Origin: Chamaecyparis obtusa
Taxonomy: Eukaryota; Streptophyta; Pinopsida; Cupressales; Cupressaceae
Assembly: GCA_027943335.1 (NCBI GenBank)
Contig: BSBK01007035.1
Coordinates: 496,501 to 560,500 of the forward strand
DNA length: 64,000 bases
Reading direction: 5' to 3'
Positions within the stretch are counted from its first letter, which is position 1; the number at the start of each line of letters is the position of its first letter. Both the position numbers and the translations under genes were made by a program. A model generated the notes under the pieces. It was given only the letters and a program-made list of their open reading frames with translations, had not been told where the DNA came from and did not search any database. Of the stretch, positions 1-13,075 are shown piece after piece.

Positions 1-335
1 GGGCACCACCCCGCGGCCTCCGCCGAGCCGCTAGCAGTTGCAAGCGCTGTCGCGGCGGCGGCGGCGGCCGCCCCCATCACCGGCCACCGGGCTCCCTCCG
101 CTTCGCCACCACTGGCCGTGCCGCCCCCGGGCTCCGCGTCCATTCGTGGCCACCACTCCGCTGCAGAGCCACCACCGGCTCCTCCACCGCCCCTCTGGCC
201 TCCTCCGCCGGCCCCGCTCCGCCCACCGCTCCGCCGGCTGCCCGACGGGTTTTTAAGCCCTGCGGGCCCTAGCGGCGGTCACATGGGTGACCGGGAGCTC
301 TAGCTCCAGCCCCCTGCGCGCGCCATGCACCCAGG
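1..335. other. GC-rich segment with CGG microsatellite
   Basis: The first third of a kilobase is strongly GC-rich and CpG-rich, unlike the AT-rich rest of the window, and includes a (CGG)n run near 50-72. The plus-strand frames read as Pro/Arg/Ala-rich low-complexity protein without stops for about 70 codons. This could be a captured 5' exon or CpG-rich promoter piece of a host gene carried by the retroelement, or simply part of its internal region. No recognisable domain is present. Confidence 0.5.
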
Positions 336-1642
336 GGATCAATTTTTTTCCAGCCCCAGGGGCTTAAAAATCTTTTTTGGTGCTTTTTAAGGGTACCTGG
401 GCATTTTTTGCTCTATCTGGAGCATACGGAGGTCTTTTTTGGACTTCTTTATATCGTCGGAAAGCTCTTTCCAAGCTCTTTTTGATTATGGAAGTTAGGA
501 TTTTTGGATCTGCTATTTTGATAGTGTTTTTTTTGTCAAAGGTGATGTTTATTTTTTGCCTTTCGGGAGCCATATCTCGCTCATCCGGACTCATTTTTGG
601 GCTCACCAGATATCGTTGGAAAACTGGTTCTGTGAGCTATTCAGTTACAGGGGTCTTTTATCCAGATTTTGTTCCAAGTTTTCTCTCCTCTGAGTTTTGC
701 ACTTTCGCACTCTAGCGGATTACTTGGGTTCTACAGGTCCTGGGATCTCTTCTTCTGTTCTTCTGGCTCACTCTTCTTTCTGACTTCTGAGCATTGTATG
801 CTTCTCTTCTGTAGCATTTCTTTTCTGTAAATGCACTAAGATAAAGTGCCTACTTTTGCATATCTTTGATCTTGTACTCCTTGTGTTTGTTTGTACTCGC
901 ACTCAGTTATAAAGTGCCATGGGGGGTTATGATGTTTTGCCTTTTGTGCTCATCCACCTTTGTCAAGTGAGTGTACCTTCCATGACATTAGCCCATGCTG
1001 TGTGTCCAGAAGATCTATTCTTCTTCTTCGACACCGCCCTTTATCCTGTGCGTGTACTTCTATTGCACTGTTGGTGTTCCCGATTCTTCTTCTTGCAAAT
1101 GTTTCTGGCATTGCATTTCAGTGTTCCTGTCACCCCTCTCCCTGTTCAGCATTATGGGGGGGTTCACCTGTTGGCTCTATTGCTTCCTTGGTTTGGTTGA
1201 GTGATCTACGTATTCAGTTTTTGTTCCTATGTACTAGGCGGATGCAGTGGCTAGGCACCTATGCATTTCGGTGAGATGGATCATCTACTATATAGACATT
1301 CATTCATTCCTTTTTTGGAGGTCACCTCTTCGATTGATCAGCTCTTCAGACTTTGTCTTCTCTACCTGGTCATGCACTATTTCAGTGGGGGTTCCAGCAG
1401 TATTCTTCTGACAGTGTTTGCAGCTTCATGCTTTGGAGATGCTTCATGCTCTTTCTTGTTCCTTTCTTTGGGGCATTCCCTCGATTGGAGGCTTTGTTTC
1501 CTTCATCTAGTTTATTTCTTGTACTTGGGTACCTGATCAGGCCTTGTTGCCGGGACCCATTGCTCTTTCATGCATTTTTGTTTTCATGCACCTTTTAGTC
1601 CTTAGTTGTTTAGCTTCTCCCTAAGTTACACTTAAGGGGGGG
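1..1642 (+). mobile_element. Internal 3' part of an LTR retrotransposon, non-coding
   Basis: This stretch ends in a polypurine tract (CTTAAGGGGGGG, 1631-1642) directly against an LTR, so it is the 3' internal region of an LTR element whose 5' part lies outside the window. I found no gag or pol motif in any frame; the open frames here are short and low-complexity. From about 360 the sequence is T-rich and pyrimidine-rich, like the untranslated 3' regions of plant retrotransposons. The lack of any coding sequence over 1.6 kb suits a non-autonomous (LARD-like) element or a long 3' UTR. The superfamily cannot be fixed from this part. Confidence 0.65.
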
Positions 1643-1969
1643 TGTTAGAGTTGTCATATTATAGCTAATAATTAATTTATTTAATTATTAGTCTATTATT
1701 CTCTACACTTAAGCTAGACTTAGGCATCTCATTATTCTTTAGGGTTTTCACCTTTAGGGTTTTGGTATCCTTTTATAAGGATTCCCTCTTTGTATTTTAT
1801 TAATTTTACTTATTGGATCATTATAGAAATTGCTCTTTACATGTCCATAAGATGTCTCTGGCTTTTTGGCCTCCATAGATTTTTCTTGCTTCTGTTCTTT
1901 GCTTCTTCCATGTGACAGGGTTATGCATGCAGGTGTTCTTGGGAGATTAGTATTTCACCTAATCTAACA
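1643..1969 (+). repeat. 3' LTR (327 bp) of the first element
   Basis: It begins TGTTAGAG and ends TCTAACA, giving a 7-bp terminal inverted repeat, and is preceded directly by a G-rich polypurine tract. A TATA-like TTTTATAAGG lies near 1770. The 5 bp that follow are GTATT, so the matching target duplication should lie beyond the left edge of the window. The 59 bp between this LTR and the next LTR look like the 3' end of another element, so this element probably inserted into that one. Confidence 0.75.
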
Positions 1970-2028
1970 GTATTGACCTAATTGAGGAAGTATTAAGGAA
2001 ACCTAAGCATGAGGTTGAGAAGAGAGAA

Positions 2029-2747
2029 TGTTGGAGTTTTTGTTATTGACTGTATAAGAAGAAAAGGTTGAAGGAGAAGGAGTTGTGATTGCTTGAAGGG
2101 ATTTTCAAGTAGATCAGTAATGGAGATGGAAATGGATCACAGTCAGTAAGCCATCATATGTGTATAGAATTGGATCTATTATTTACAAAGTGAGTTGTAT
2201 GTTTTCAGATCAATATTACTGTTACTTTCTAATCATTGTATCAGTCAAAATCCTTTTAACAGAGGTTGACCTAATAGTAATTTGTATAAATCCTTTGAAC
2301 AAGGTTTCATTCTAATGGAATGTATGTAAGTCCTATAACAAGGAACACTTCTAAAAGGGTGGTTAAAATCCTTTAACCAAGTCACACCTGACAGTGTGTT
2401 TGTAACCTTTGACAGGGTTGGCTTTTCACAGAGCCCACTTCAAAAGAGTGAAAATAGCAGTAACATGTTACAAAGTGGTTTTTCTCAAATTGGGTTTCCA
2501 CTATAAATCCTGGTGTTAATACTTGTGTGAATGTTTTGGTTTGAATATTTTTGTGTTTTGCAAGTTTAATACTACTGGAAAGTGGACTTCAATGTTATAT
2601 GTTTCTATTATGTATTCAATAATGACCGAGTAGTTGTTGGTTGTTAGATCTGATTTGTAGAAGAGTTTGAAAGTTTATTTTATACATCTAGACTAGAGAA
2701 CAAATGATTCACCCCCCCTCTTTGTTGTTCTAAATCATATTAACACA
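2029..2747 (+). repeat. Ty1/copia-type 3' LTR
   Basis: The LTR starts TGTTGGAG right after a purine run (GAGAAGAGAGAA, 2017-2028) that can serve as polypurine tract, and ends in AACACA. The last 40 bp contain the C7 run and TTGTTGTTCTAA context common at copia LTR ends. The reverse complement of its end resembles the start of the antisense copia LTR at 10168. Several diverged copies of AATCCTTTGAACAAGG occur inside (2240-2420). Positions 1970-2028 would be the last internal bases of this element. The outer duplication was not resolved, so the right border may be off by a few bases. Confidence 0.55.
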
Positions 2748-5005
2748 ATGTTATTGTGCCTTCTTGATGATTTGGATTATGCTATTTCATTATAAATTTA
2801 CCTATTTTCTTATGCATGGTTGAGGGAATCATTGAGTTGTGGCTTGTTTCATAACTAATTCAGGGTGCTAGACCTTTTTAGACTATTTGTGATTTATGTG
2901 GACTCATTGAGGTCCTTGGTTATTTTGATTAGAGATTAATTATTTTATGAGATTTGGTGGCTATTCTCATGTTATGATTGTACACTAGCATCTAATTGAG
3001 ATATACATGGTTTAGTTCAGTCTTGTGTTCATTTCTAATATTATTGTTGATGTTATGATAGTTTTTGGATTATTTCATATGTGAGGATATTTTGTTTATT
3101 ATTGCCTTATTATGATTTCATGATATTCACCGATGGTTGTGCCAATAGATCTATTGAGGTGTTTAGTTGATTCACTAATGTATGTGCCAGTGGTCATACA
3201 AATTTTATAACTTATCATGTTGATAGATATATTTTAATTAGGGGTTTTCAATGATATATATTTAAATATCATAAAATTATTATTTAATTCTTTAATTTAA
3301 ATGAACTATTTACTTATGATGTAAAAAATAAGCATTATATATGGAATGATCAATATCGTAACATTCTAATACATACAAATGATTATGCCACTAGAGTGTC
3401 GCTTTCCATTAGGTGCACTTTGATTATTATATGCATATGCTAAATGACTATATATACTATGAGAAGATGCACTTGATGTGTGTAGTTTAGTGAAAAAGTA
3501 CCAGATATATATTCCAACTGAGCTGTAGGTTAAGTGTGTTTTAATCCCAAACATTTGTTATAGGAGATAGTCACATTGGCCATACTGAGCCAATATCAAT
3601 CTTGGATGAAATGATGTATCCAATTTGCATTATTATCTTTCGGCCACCACACATAGCTATACAATATGGTAATATAAGTTGATTTATATTATTTAAATGT
3701 TGATTAATTTATCACCAACAATTGTGCCTTGGGTGTAATCCATTTGTTGAATATAATTAATTAATTACCTGAGCTTTTGGGTGTTTTAATCTTGGGTTAA
3801 GAAATTTAATATTTTATATTGATTTATTAATTTGGGGAAATGCCTTTTGGAAAAGGACTTTTATATTGTAAAAGTGAAGTTCTTTTATCCACTTTTTATG
3901 ATTGAGTTTTATAAATTTTCTCCAACCCTTTTGTGGAGAAATTTGAGTTCTCCTCATTAGCAGTGACTTGAGTGTCTAATTTTTGTTGGAATTGGATTGT
4001 TGGAACCATTGAAATATTGCTATGATTTTTCAAGAGTTTCATTTTCATGTGTTGATTGTTTATTTTTCTCCTCATTTGGGTTTTCAATATTTATTGAGGT
4101 AGGGTCTCTTGTATTTTATTTGTTTCTCATTCTTTTTAGTTATTTATTATTTGCAATAATATAGTGGTATGTTTATCTATTTTTCCCCACATTTCCTATT
4201 GCACCTGATTCTTGGTTGGCCTTGTGTGAAATTTGGTTATAAAAAATGTACAAAATTATTGCCACTAGGCTACTCATTTTCTCCTACAATGTCAAATATG
4301 ATATTTTATCACATTTTTGGGTTAGTGGGATTATGGAAACCAATGTATATTTTTATTATCATGAGATTTTGAGTTTCATGTTTGGGTGTTTTTGTGTGCA
4401 CCTTGATTTACGTGATCTCCCATTTGGGATTGTCACCATTTTGGCATGTTTTGTAAATTAGCCTTGGTTATATCCCATGATTTTGTTGGGATCATGTGGT
4501 TTGAATGAATAGAAGACATTTTAGTTACTTATTACACATGATCCAAACCTTGGGTTTGAAACTAATTTTCTAGTTGGTGCACCTAGCAAGTTATTATTAG
4601 AAATGTTTTCCCTTTATGGTTATTGTGCCCTTTTTGAGCTTTGTAATTGAGTGCAGAGTGTGAGGAACATATCAAATTATCTAGGGATATGTTCTATTTG
4701 AAAATATGCCAATAGATCATACTTGCACATTGTCGTGTTGCCCTTTTTTTCTAGGCTTATTCATGATTAATTTGGAATTGCAATTTAAGATATTTGATGT
4801 GAAAAAGAATAATTTTTACTCATAATTTAAAATGAGTTCATATATTTCATAGTTGTAGAAGTATATCATCTGTTAGGTTGGGTGTCTTTTCCCATTTTCT
4901 TTGTTGTATTTAATTTCCAAAAAGGGAATGGTTGTCAAATGGAATGATGACATATATCACTTTCACCTTTTTTTTAGTGTTTTCATAACTTAGAGGTAAA
5001 CAATA
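2748..5005. other. AT-rich intergenic DNA, nothing recognised
   Basis: Only short frames (67 codons or fewer) with no protein resemblance, scattered T-rich tracts, and no LTR ends or terminal inverted repeats that I could pair. Probably very old decayed repeat sequence. Confidence 0.5.
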
Positions 5006-5310
5006 TGTTGGAAACACAATAGGTGAATTACCCATACCATATAAAAATTTCATTTCAAAATTCAAATCACCATTATCGATTATCACATATGAATCAATAA
5101 TGCAAAAATAAAGATGAAAACAAGAACAGTAGATTTACATGGGAAAACCAAGCATGGAAAAAACTACAGTGAAATTATAAATCACTGTATAATATAGATT
5201 TAAAATGATTAGGCTTGATTGCTAGACCTACATAATTAGGGCTCACTACCTTAGGGAAACATACAAGAGACTTGTACAACTAAAACTCATAGTCTCAAGA
5301 AAAGATACAA
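5006..5310 (-). repeat. Antisense copia-like LTR end, right border unresolved
   Basis: The plus strand starts TGTTGGAAACACA at 5006. At 5130-5175 it carries the complement of a typical copia R/U5 block (GATTTACATGGGAAAACC followed by a second GGAAAAAACTAC). The same layout is seen in the antisense copia LTR from 10168 and, in sense orientation, in the solo LTR at 11590-11999. No primer-binding site is visible next to 5006, so this is either a solo LTR or a truncated element. The right end given is only where similarity becomes too weak to follow. Confidence 0.4.
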
Positions 5311-5404
5311 AAAGATCTACTAGAAAATGCATTGTCATCCAACAACATGAATATCAGAATAGATTTGAGAATAATATCTTGAACATGAATCATCAACACT
5401 CACT

Positions 5405-5535
5405 CTTCTAAATATATTTCTTTAGGCTTGAGCTTTCGATCAACAACAAACTATCTCTATATATATTTCTTTAGGCTCAAACTTCTAATTAGCAACAAAC
5501 TATCTCTAAATATATTTCTTTCAAGCTCAAAAATA
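5405..5535. repeat. Tandem repeat, about 49 bp, three copies
   Basis: The block AAATATATTTCTTTAGGCT with the following AACAAACTATCTCT recurs at about 5410, 5459 and 5508, a period close to 49 bp. The third copy has diverged (TTTCAAGCTC). It lies in non-coding DNA and has no assigned function. Confidence 0.75.
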
Positions 5536-7980
5536 TGATAAAAAATGCATAATGCTCTAGTTTTGGACATCCATTCCACAACTCCACACACCCATCTTCT
5601 ATCCTTGAATTGCATTCTTAAATATAAGATAGATCATCAAAAGATTTATGGGAAGTCAACCTCAACTAAGATAAACAATATTACATAAAATAAGTCCTCC
5701 AGAACTAAGATACATGAAGTGTTCCTCCCCAGGAGAAAGATGGGGCCTAAATATATCTCAAAAAATATTCTAAGATAGACCCAATAGTCTACACATCAAC
5801 CAAGGTCATCTCCAAAATATAATTTGTGAATGGGAAATTAAAGATTGTAGAACTAGTTAGATAATAAACATATTTCAAACCACTTTAGAAACATGTAGAT
5901 ATCCACATACCAAGATGAGACCCAAATTAACATTATAATCTTAATTGTGAAGTATACCCAAACCAAATGAATGATCCTAGATAGGGTAACATGTCTAGAT
6001 ACATAAAAAGCTAACATAACTAGACATGATATTCCGTATAGAACATTGAAGCTCATTGTGAACTGTTAATATCACTAAAAAATATTGAATGAGTAAGAAT
6101 GATCATCATTTGTTAATACTATAATCGATCATATTTGGAGGACACAAAGGATACTTCAAGCCAATTTGATAGAGCACACTCCTTTCTAGAGAACATTACC
6201 AATACCAGAGTATTAAGCTTGTCCTCAAGTGTAATATACATATTACCACAAATAGTAGCAAAAAACTAAGTCATCATTTTACAAATGCTAAGGGTAGCTA
6301 CATTGGATCGATAATCTCCATAATTGAACATTCTCAATCTTGTATGACTATATAATAGCTTGACATTAATGTGCTACTAGGGATGAATAACATCAATGAC
6401 ATCACAAAGTATAAATATGGCATTAAAAAAATGATCAAAACCTCAAAAGAAACTTTTAAACGATAGAAAACCAATAGAATTCTTCAGAAATAAACCAAAC
6501 ATCACTTAGAAAGTAGTGATATCACTCTGAAGGCACACCAATCCAAAATTGCATTTTTATACATAGTGGAGTACAAAAAGAGAGTAAACAAAGAAACCAT
6601 TATTAGAACAATAGTATCTAGAACACAAAAAAAATTCTTGTAAGAACATCTTTTGAATGTTCTTTTGGACCAAAGGAACACATGGGTATAAGATTTATTC
6701 TAGTCAAATAATCACTCTCATGAATATAGTAGAAAAGACAAGACACTAACATGTCTATTGACACATCATTATTCTAACAATCCTACCACCAATACTTCTT
6801 CAAACAAGTTTGACATCAATGACAACCAACATGCCATATTTGCAATGCACTATGCAAGTTTTCATTTGCGTCTTAATTTTTCACAACCACGGGGATTACT
6901 ATCCATTGGAAAATAGTAGGAAAAATAGGTAAATGATACCTTTCATTGTGGCATTTTCCATTTAGGTGTTGAATTCCTACAAGTTTTTGTAACATGTTTA
7001 AATTATAAAGTGATTAGGTCTAAAAGGGAGGGGAAATTGATGAAATGTCTTATGAGAAAATATTGACTTCCCTTTCCAAATCCCCCTTCTCCTACTTCTT
7101 GTAGGAAATTTATAGTGAAACTAATCTTGTAGGAAATTTATAATGAAATAGGCCTTGTGGGAAGAAAATAATCATTTTGTTACGGGATTTTAGACCTTAA
7201 ATATCCACAAGAGGATATATTTCAAGCTTTTCAATATTTTGTCTTGAAATTTGTTGATTTATTCTAGATAAATTCTCAATTCTATCACTCTTAACACTAC
7301 TTAATTAATCTTAAGCTAAAATTGGGTTCCTATTTATCTTGACAAAAAATGGGTCATGTTATGAAAGCAAAAAATTTATCAAATATAGTTTGCATAAAAC
7401 ATACATAATTTATAATAGTTCTTTTATAAAAGTTATAGAAAGTTATGGCTTTGTTACAACCATCTTGATGTGTGAATGGAAACAAGACATTTTAGAGTCC
7501 TCTAATACCACATATGAGCCGTAGATCCCTCCTCCATGCTATAGAACAAAAAATAATTCATTAATATATTTTTATAAATAAATTGTATGATAAAATATTA
7601 ATAAGACTAACACTATAAATCAAATAAAAAATATAAGTTTGAGTTAGTATAATTTAATAAATTATTTATTTGGTTTATTTTTAATAATTAAGATGTATGA
7701 TATAATATTTGAAATTAAGATATAGTATTAAATCAAAGATCAAGATATTATGAAAATTAATATTTTAAGATTTTTGTTTTATGAGGAAAATCAACATCTA
7801 TGCTATTGTATTTGACACCTTCTTTTTGTATAGATGGATATTCCCTTGCATAGGTTTATTTTTTATTATAATTAAGTGAGGAAGTGTCTAAACCAATTAT
7901 AGTTTAATAAAAAAATATCATAAAAAAGTGACACAGTCACGATAAGAAGATCCTCAATGAGGACAATCTAACTGTGTAGT
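5536..7980. other. AT-rich intergenic DNA, nothing recognised
   Basis: No frame in this stretch resembles a known family; the longest is 67 codons on the minus strand at 5853-6056. I could not pair any LTR or inverted-repeat ends. A homopurine/homopyrimidine bias and A/T tracts are the only visible features. Confidence 0.45.
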
Positions 7981-8029
7981 AATAGTCACACAACGAAAAC
8001 AACGATGATAACAACAACAAGGAATTGAA

Positions 8030-8936
<907 letters not shown>

Positions 8937-9242
8937 AAAAGGGCTTAGAGATAAGTCCTCAACCATGAAGATTTCAACAACTAAAATAACTAAAGAAGTA
9001 AAAAACAACAACTAAGAATGACTAAATTAATAGAGTTGCACAAGGAAAAATAATATAATAGTTCTCTAGATATAAAAATCAGCTACAAAAATAAAAGACC
9101 GACATCAACAAATAATTAAGGATAAGATTGTAGAATTCAGCAAGACACTCAAGAAATGTAACCCTATCCATCTAACATCTTCTCCAAGTCATGCTTAGAT
9201 ATCTGTGATATCTGCAAATAAGGCTTTATGCTTTTTAACACT

Positions 9243-10111
9243 ATTTTTCTTCTTCAAGTTTTTTTGTTTCTTTTTCTTAAAATATTTATTATCTTCTTCA
9301 TCACTATCAACATCCTTATTTGGACATTGTGCAACATAGTGTCTTATTCTACCACAAGAAAAACACTTAAAAGGTAATTTTCATCTATATCTACTTGAGC
9401 CTCTTTGAAGATTACTTACAAAGGTTGATTCGATATTATCAACTTGATCAGACTCAAAATTAGTTTCAACTTTGGTACATTTAAATGTTGATTCTTTACT
9501 AGGTTGATCAAATGTAATTATCATTTCATGTGCAGTAAAAATACCATGTGTAAAGTATCAAGTGTTACCTTATTTACATCTCTTTCCTCCACAACAGATA
9601 TCTTGGAGTCATATTTACATGTAAGTGATCTAGAAACCTTCTTGAAGACTATGGTCTCTTCCAATTGATCTCACATTATATGAATTGAAGTCACAACATT
9701 AGATACTCAAAGAAAGTAATCAGAAATATTTTCATCCTCATTCATTTTTAGACTTTCAAACCTAGCTCTATAGGCATACATTTTAGCCTCTTTCACGGTC
9801 TTATCCCCTTCATAGATATTGTAAAAATTTTCCTAAATACTAAAGGTAGTTTCACAATCCATGACTTTGACATAAACATCATTAGACAAACCACAACATA
9901 TAACATTAGATGCTTTTGCATCATGTTCATAAGAATTTTTCTCATCAGCAATAGATCGAGGGGTTGTTTTAGTATATGTAGTTTGGGTGGTTTCCTACAC
10001 ATCATACCCTAGGGACTTCAAGTGATGTCTCATTCTTTATTTCTAGAAAGAATAACTAGACCCATCACATAATGGTACTTTGAACCCTAAAAGACCTTCT
10101 TGAAAAGCCAT
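9243..10111 (-). pseudogene. gag: Decayed Ty1/copia gag (UBN2-type) on the minus strand
   Basis: Reading down from an ATG at 10111, the conceptual product shows the usual copia gag order. First comes an N-terminal segment, then a region with the family pattern of an alanine/asparagine-rich CGLS..V.VKV block near 9900-9860, an IYEGD..VKEAK block near 9810, and SLKMNEDENISDYF near 9750-9720. At about 9324-9365 follows a CX2CX4HX4C zinc knuckle (CFSCGRIRHYVAQC). Gag forms the virus-like particle and the knuckle binds RNA. Several in-frame stops and at least one frameshift near 9540 break the frame, so it is dead. The pol that should follow towards lower coordinates was not found, so the element is truncated. 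A primer-binding site and LTR lie just upstream on the same strand. Confidence 0.8.
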
Positions 10112-10147
10112 TAAGTACTCCCTAACTAGGACACACCCTAAAGAAAG

Positions 10148-10165
10148 GGTATGACTCTGATACCA
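10148..10165 (-). other. Primer-binding site, initiator tRNA-Met type
   Basis: On the minus strand the bases after the LTR read TGGTATCAGAGTCAT, matching the start of the usual complement to the 3' end of plant initiator tRNA-Met (TGGTATCAGAGC). It sits 2 bp from the LTR end at 10168 and upstream of the gag start, as expected for minus-strand priming in copia elements. Confidence 0.85.
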
Positions 10166-10167
10166 AA

Positions 10168-10600
10168 TGTTGGATTGTGTTAGCACTGAGGGGGGGGGGG
10201 GGGGATGAATCAGTGATGAAAAAACCAAGTATCAATTCTTAAAGATAAATTTAAATAATCAACTCAAATGAGACAAATCAAACAATGAGATAGAGACAAA
10301 ACATGCACATGAAATTTATCACAAGATATGTACTGAGTGGAAAACCCTTTGGGTAAAAAACCACTCAAAATGCCTAACAGGATTAATCTAGAAAATATTT
10401 TATATTGCCTTATTGACTACAAAGTTGTCTCACTGACAAGGGCTATCTCACTAATAGTCTTATATGCCTCACTAGCTTATCAACTCTTTTACAAATTTCT
10501 TACATATAGAGTCATAAAATATGATTGTTGTATAGACCCTAAAATTCCACCTTATGCATTATTTAACACAGAATGATATTGTGTTAAACAATGCACATAA
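10168..10600 (-). repeat. 5' LTR of the antisense copia element (outer end unresolved)
   Basis: The plus strand begins TGTTGGATTGTGTTAGCA next to the primer-binding site, so this is the inner end of the 5' LTR of the minus-strand element. A run of 15 G (10190-10204) follows. The GAGTGGAAAACCCTTTGGG block near 10335 is the antisense of a copia R/U5 motif. A 9-bp inverted repeat (TTTAACACA/TGTGTTAAA, 10562-10588) lies near the end. The outer border and target duplication could not be found, so the end coordinate is approximate. Confidence 0.6.
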
Positions 10601-11589
10601 TGTAATCATAGACTTTATTTTTCAGTCAAGGATTTTTGATAGGTACAAAACTGATTGTGTACAACATAAAATATATGTTCATTCAAATCTATAAAAACCT
10701 CCCTGTCTACATAACAAAATCAATCTACTCTGTAAATATATATAAAAATTCATAAAACTAATCAACTAATTCAAAATCACTTAATATAATTATTTCTGAA
10801 TATCTTATCATATAATGAAAATATTTCCATGGCATATCTATCAGTGTTTATGTTTATGATTCATCAAATATAATAATTACCACATAACCTTTAAAAAATA
10901 TGTTTTAAATAAACTTTATATGTCTACCTTCTGAATACAACAATGTATATTCTAATAAAATAAAACAATTGTATTCTTTTCTTTAATCTTTTTCATAACT
11001 TCTTCACAAACTTAATGCCTTAACCAAAGTTTAAATACACATGGCATGTATCAATCAACACATGTATAATTAATTGATATACCAATATATCTTTGAGACT
11101 TATAATCAAATATTGAATACTAATAATACAAACCTTCCTTCCATACTTAGGTTTATCTCTTAATGACAGACTCCACCGAATAGCCATGTGATAACTATAA
11201 CCATATCCATCACAACATACATGGTGAAACAAAAGAATTTATATTTGAGTACGATCACACTGTCACATACAAGAATACATAATTATAATGACAAGTATGC
11301 ATGACAGTGACAACTTGGGTTAAGGAAGTCAAATATCAAATATGCCCTAAACCCATTACAATATTACAACGGTTTTACACTTAACACTTTGAAATATCAA
11401 AGAAAACTTTCTCCAGTCCCAAACCAAGGGTTTACAAGAAAGGAAACACAAAAAAATGACACTAACTATAATGTTCTCAACTAGGGTTTGTCAAATGAAA
11501 ATAATATACCTTTGAAATAATCAATAGACAAATAAACTTAACTAGGGTTTCAAAGAATAAGAGTAAATATTGTATATTCTTGGACATTC
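10601..11589. other. AT-rich DNA, nothing recognised
   Basis: Short frames only, no domain, no paired repeat ends. It may include the outer part of the antisense copia LTR that begins at 10168. Confidence 0.4.
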
Positions 11590-11999
11590 TGTTAGCTTGT
11601 GGTGACTGATCAAGAAAGTACTGTACACTTTTCCTCCTACCCTCGCCGGGGTTTAGGGCTGACATATTTTTGGCTAATTCTAGGCCAACATGTTGTAACT
11701 CATTCTAACCCTAAAGCGACAAAATATTGTAAAATATGGCTTAGGATTAGGGTTTTCATAATGTATGTTTTAGTAGCTTCTTGCGGGGGTATTGAGCTAT
11801 AAGGGGTTTACAGATTGTAATCAGGTTGTAATCACTAGATAATAATAACATTGGACTCATTGTTGGTGGACGTAGCCCAGGGATTGGGTGAACCACATTA
11901 AATCTTTGTGTCTTTATGTTCTCTTATGTGTGGTTTAATATTTTCTGATATTGGTTATATTTACATGTAACTGTTATTTCTACCTTGTTATTCCTAACA
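11590..11999 (+). mobile_element. Ty1/copia solo LTR with target duplication
   Basis: A 410-bp unit starts TGTTAGCTTG and ends TTCCTAACA. It is flanked by CATTC (11585-11589) and CATTT (12000-12004), a 5-bp target duplication with one C/T difference. It has a TATA-like CTATAAGG near 11799. Near 11870-11925 is the copia U5 signature, a GTGGACGTAG...GAACCACATTAAATC block followed by TTTGTGTCTTT. No internal region is attached, so it arose by recombination between the two LTRs of a once complete element. Confidence 0.85.
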
Positions 12000-12162
12000 C
12001 ATTTGAAGAACCCTGACTAGAGTTGAGAGAAATAAACCAATTTAACATTATGAAACCCTATGTAAATCCTTGCATATACATGATTAATAAAAAAGAGAAG
12101 ATAAAACTAAAAACCCCACAAGAATCCATTGTATGGTTTTATTTTTAACCATAAACAAACTA

Positions 12163-12440
12163 GAGAATGGGTAAGTGCAAGAAGTTGGGTGCCTATTTGA
12201 TGGAAGTCTTGTGGAATTGGAAAATGCCGCTAGAAATGAGCACCCATTTTCAAAAAAAGGGCACCCGATTTAGGTTCAGACACCCTATCCAAAATTTTAA
12301 AAATGGACACCCATTTCTAAAATTTTATTTTTTTAAAATTATGACTAGAAATGCATTTTTACACACTGATTTTTTTTTAATAAATGAGTGTCCATTTCTT
12401 GGATTTTAAATAATAGGCACCAGTTTCTTAAGACATGAGA
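12163..12440 (+). repeat. Repeat unit rich in GGGCACCC / GGGTGCCC motifs
   Basis: The stretch is built of short G/C islands (for example GGGTGCC, GAGCACCCATTTT, GGGCACCCG, GGACACCCATTT) separated by A/T tracts. Its start (GGTAAGTG...GTGGAATT...GCCGCTAGAAATGAGCACC) matches, in inverted orientation, the block at 44095-44360. Two copies 32 kb apart in opposite orientation show that this is a dispersed repeat family, perhaps the subterminal region of a DNA transposon. The 80-codon frame through it is not a gene. Confidence 0.6.
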
Positions 12441-12689
12441 GGGAAATACACCTTCGCCTCAGATTTTGGTTCAAAATAGGCTTTGTGTAGGCTTGGTGGA
12501 ACCAAGCCTATGCCTTAACCTTTAAAAATTTGGTTAAGGTGCTAGAATGTCAGATTTCTACCTTGTCATAATTTTTTGAGGGTCTTCCTGATCGTATTTT
12601 TTGACGAAACAAAAACCCATTAGATTTCTCACTGTCTTGATTTAAAAAATGTAAATTTTATAGTGATATGATTATTTTTATTATTTTTT

Positions 12690-13075
12690 ATATTATTTAT
12701 TAATTAAAGTGGTACCTAAATGTAAAAGAGTGAGGTTCTCTAAAACTTTAATAACTTTTTTATTTTTAGGTTTTTTGAAAAATAAATTATATGACATCAA
12801 TCTACATACAATTCTCTTGAAGATTAAAAAAAGAATTTTGAAAAAATATGAATTTTTATCAAATTATGGTGGTCGTACACTAGAGGTTTTTTAAAAATGT
12901 ACTTTATATTCAATTAAAAATTAATTTAAAAAATATTCAATAAAAAATAAGAAAAAATATGTTCAACAATATTTGGTATCTTAGGTATATTTGCCCAGAA
13001 GGATTTACAAAAATTATTTATTTAGGTTAAAATATGGTGGTCGTACACAGCTATGGTAAGCTCCTGAAACATGCA
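12690..13075. repeat. AT-rich repeat with ATGGTGGTCGTACAC at two places
   Basis: The 15-mer ATGGTGGTCGTACAC occurs near 12864 and 13033, each time just after a run of A/T-rich sequence with TTATTT or TTTATC. The rest between them is low-complexity A/T. The pair may mark a duplicated or subterminal segment related to the unit just upstream. Confidence 0.45.

Noticed and set aside
377..715. 112-codon ORF with signal-like hydrophobic N-terminus
   Set aside because: It lies in a T-rich retroelement interior, where long hydrophobic frames are expected by composition, and shows no known domain.
5853..6056. Possible copia pol piece on the minus strand
   Set aside because: No RT, RNase H or integrase motif could be found in any frame around it.
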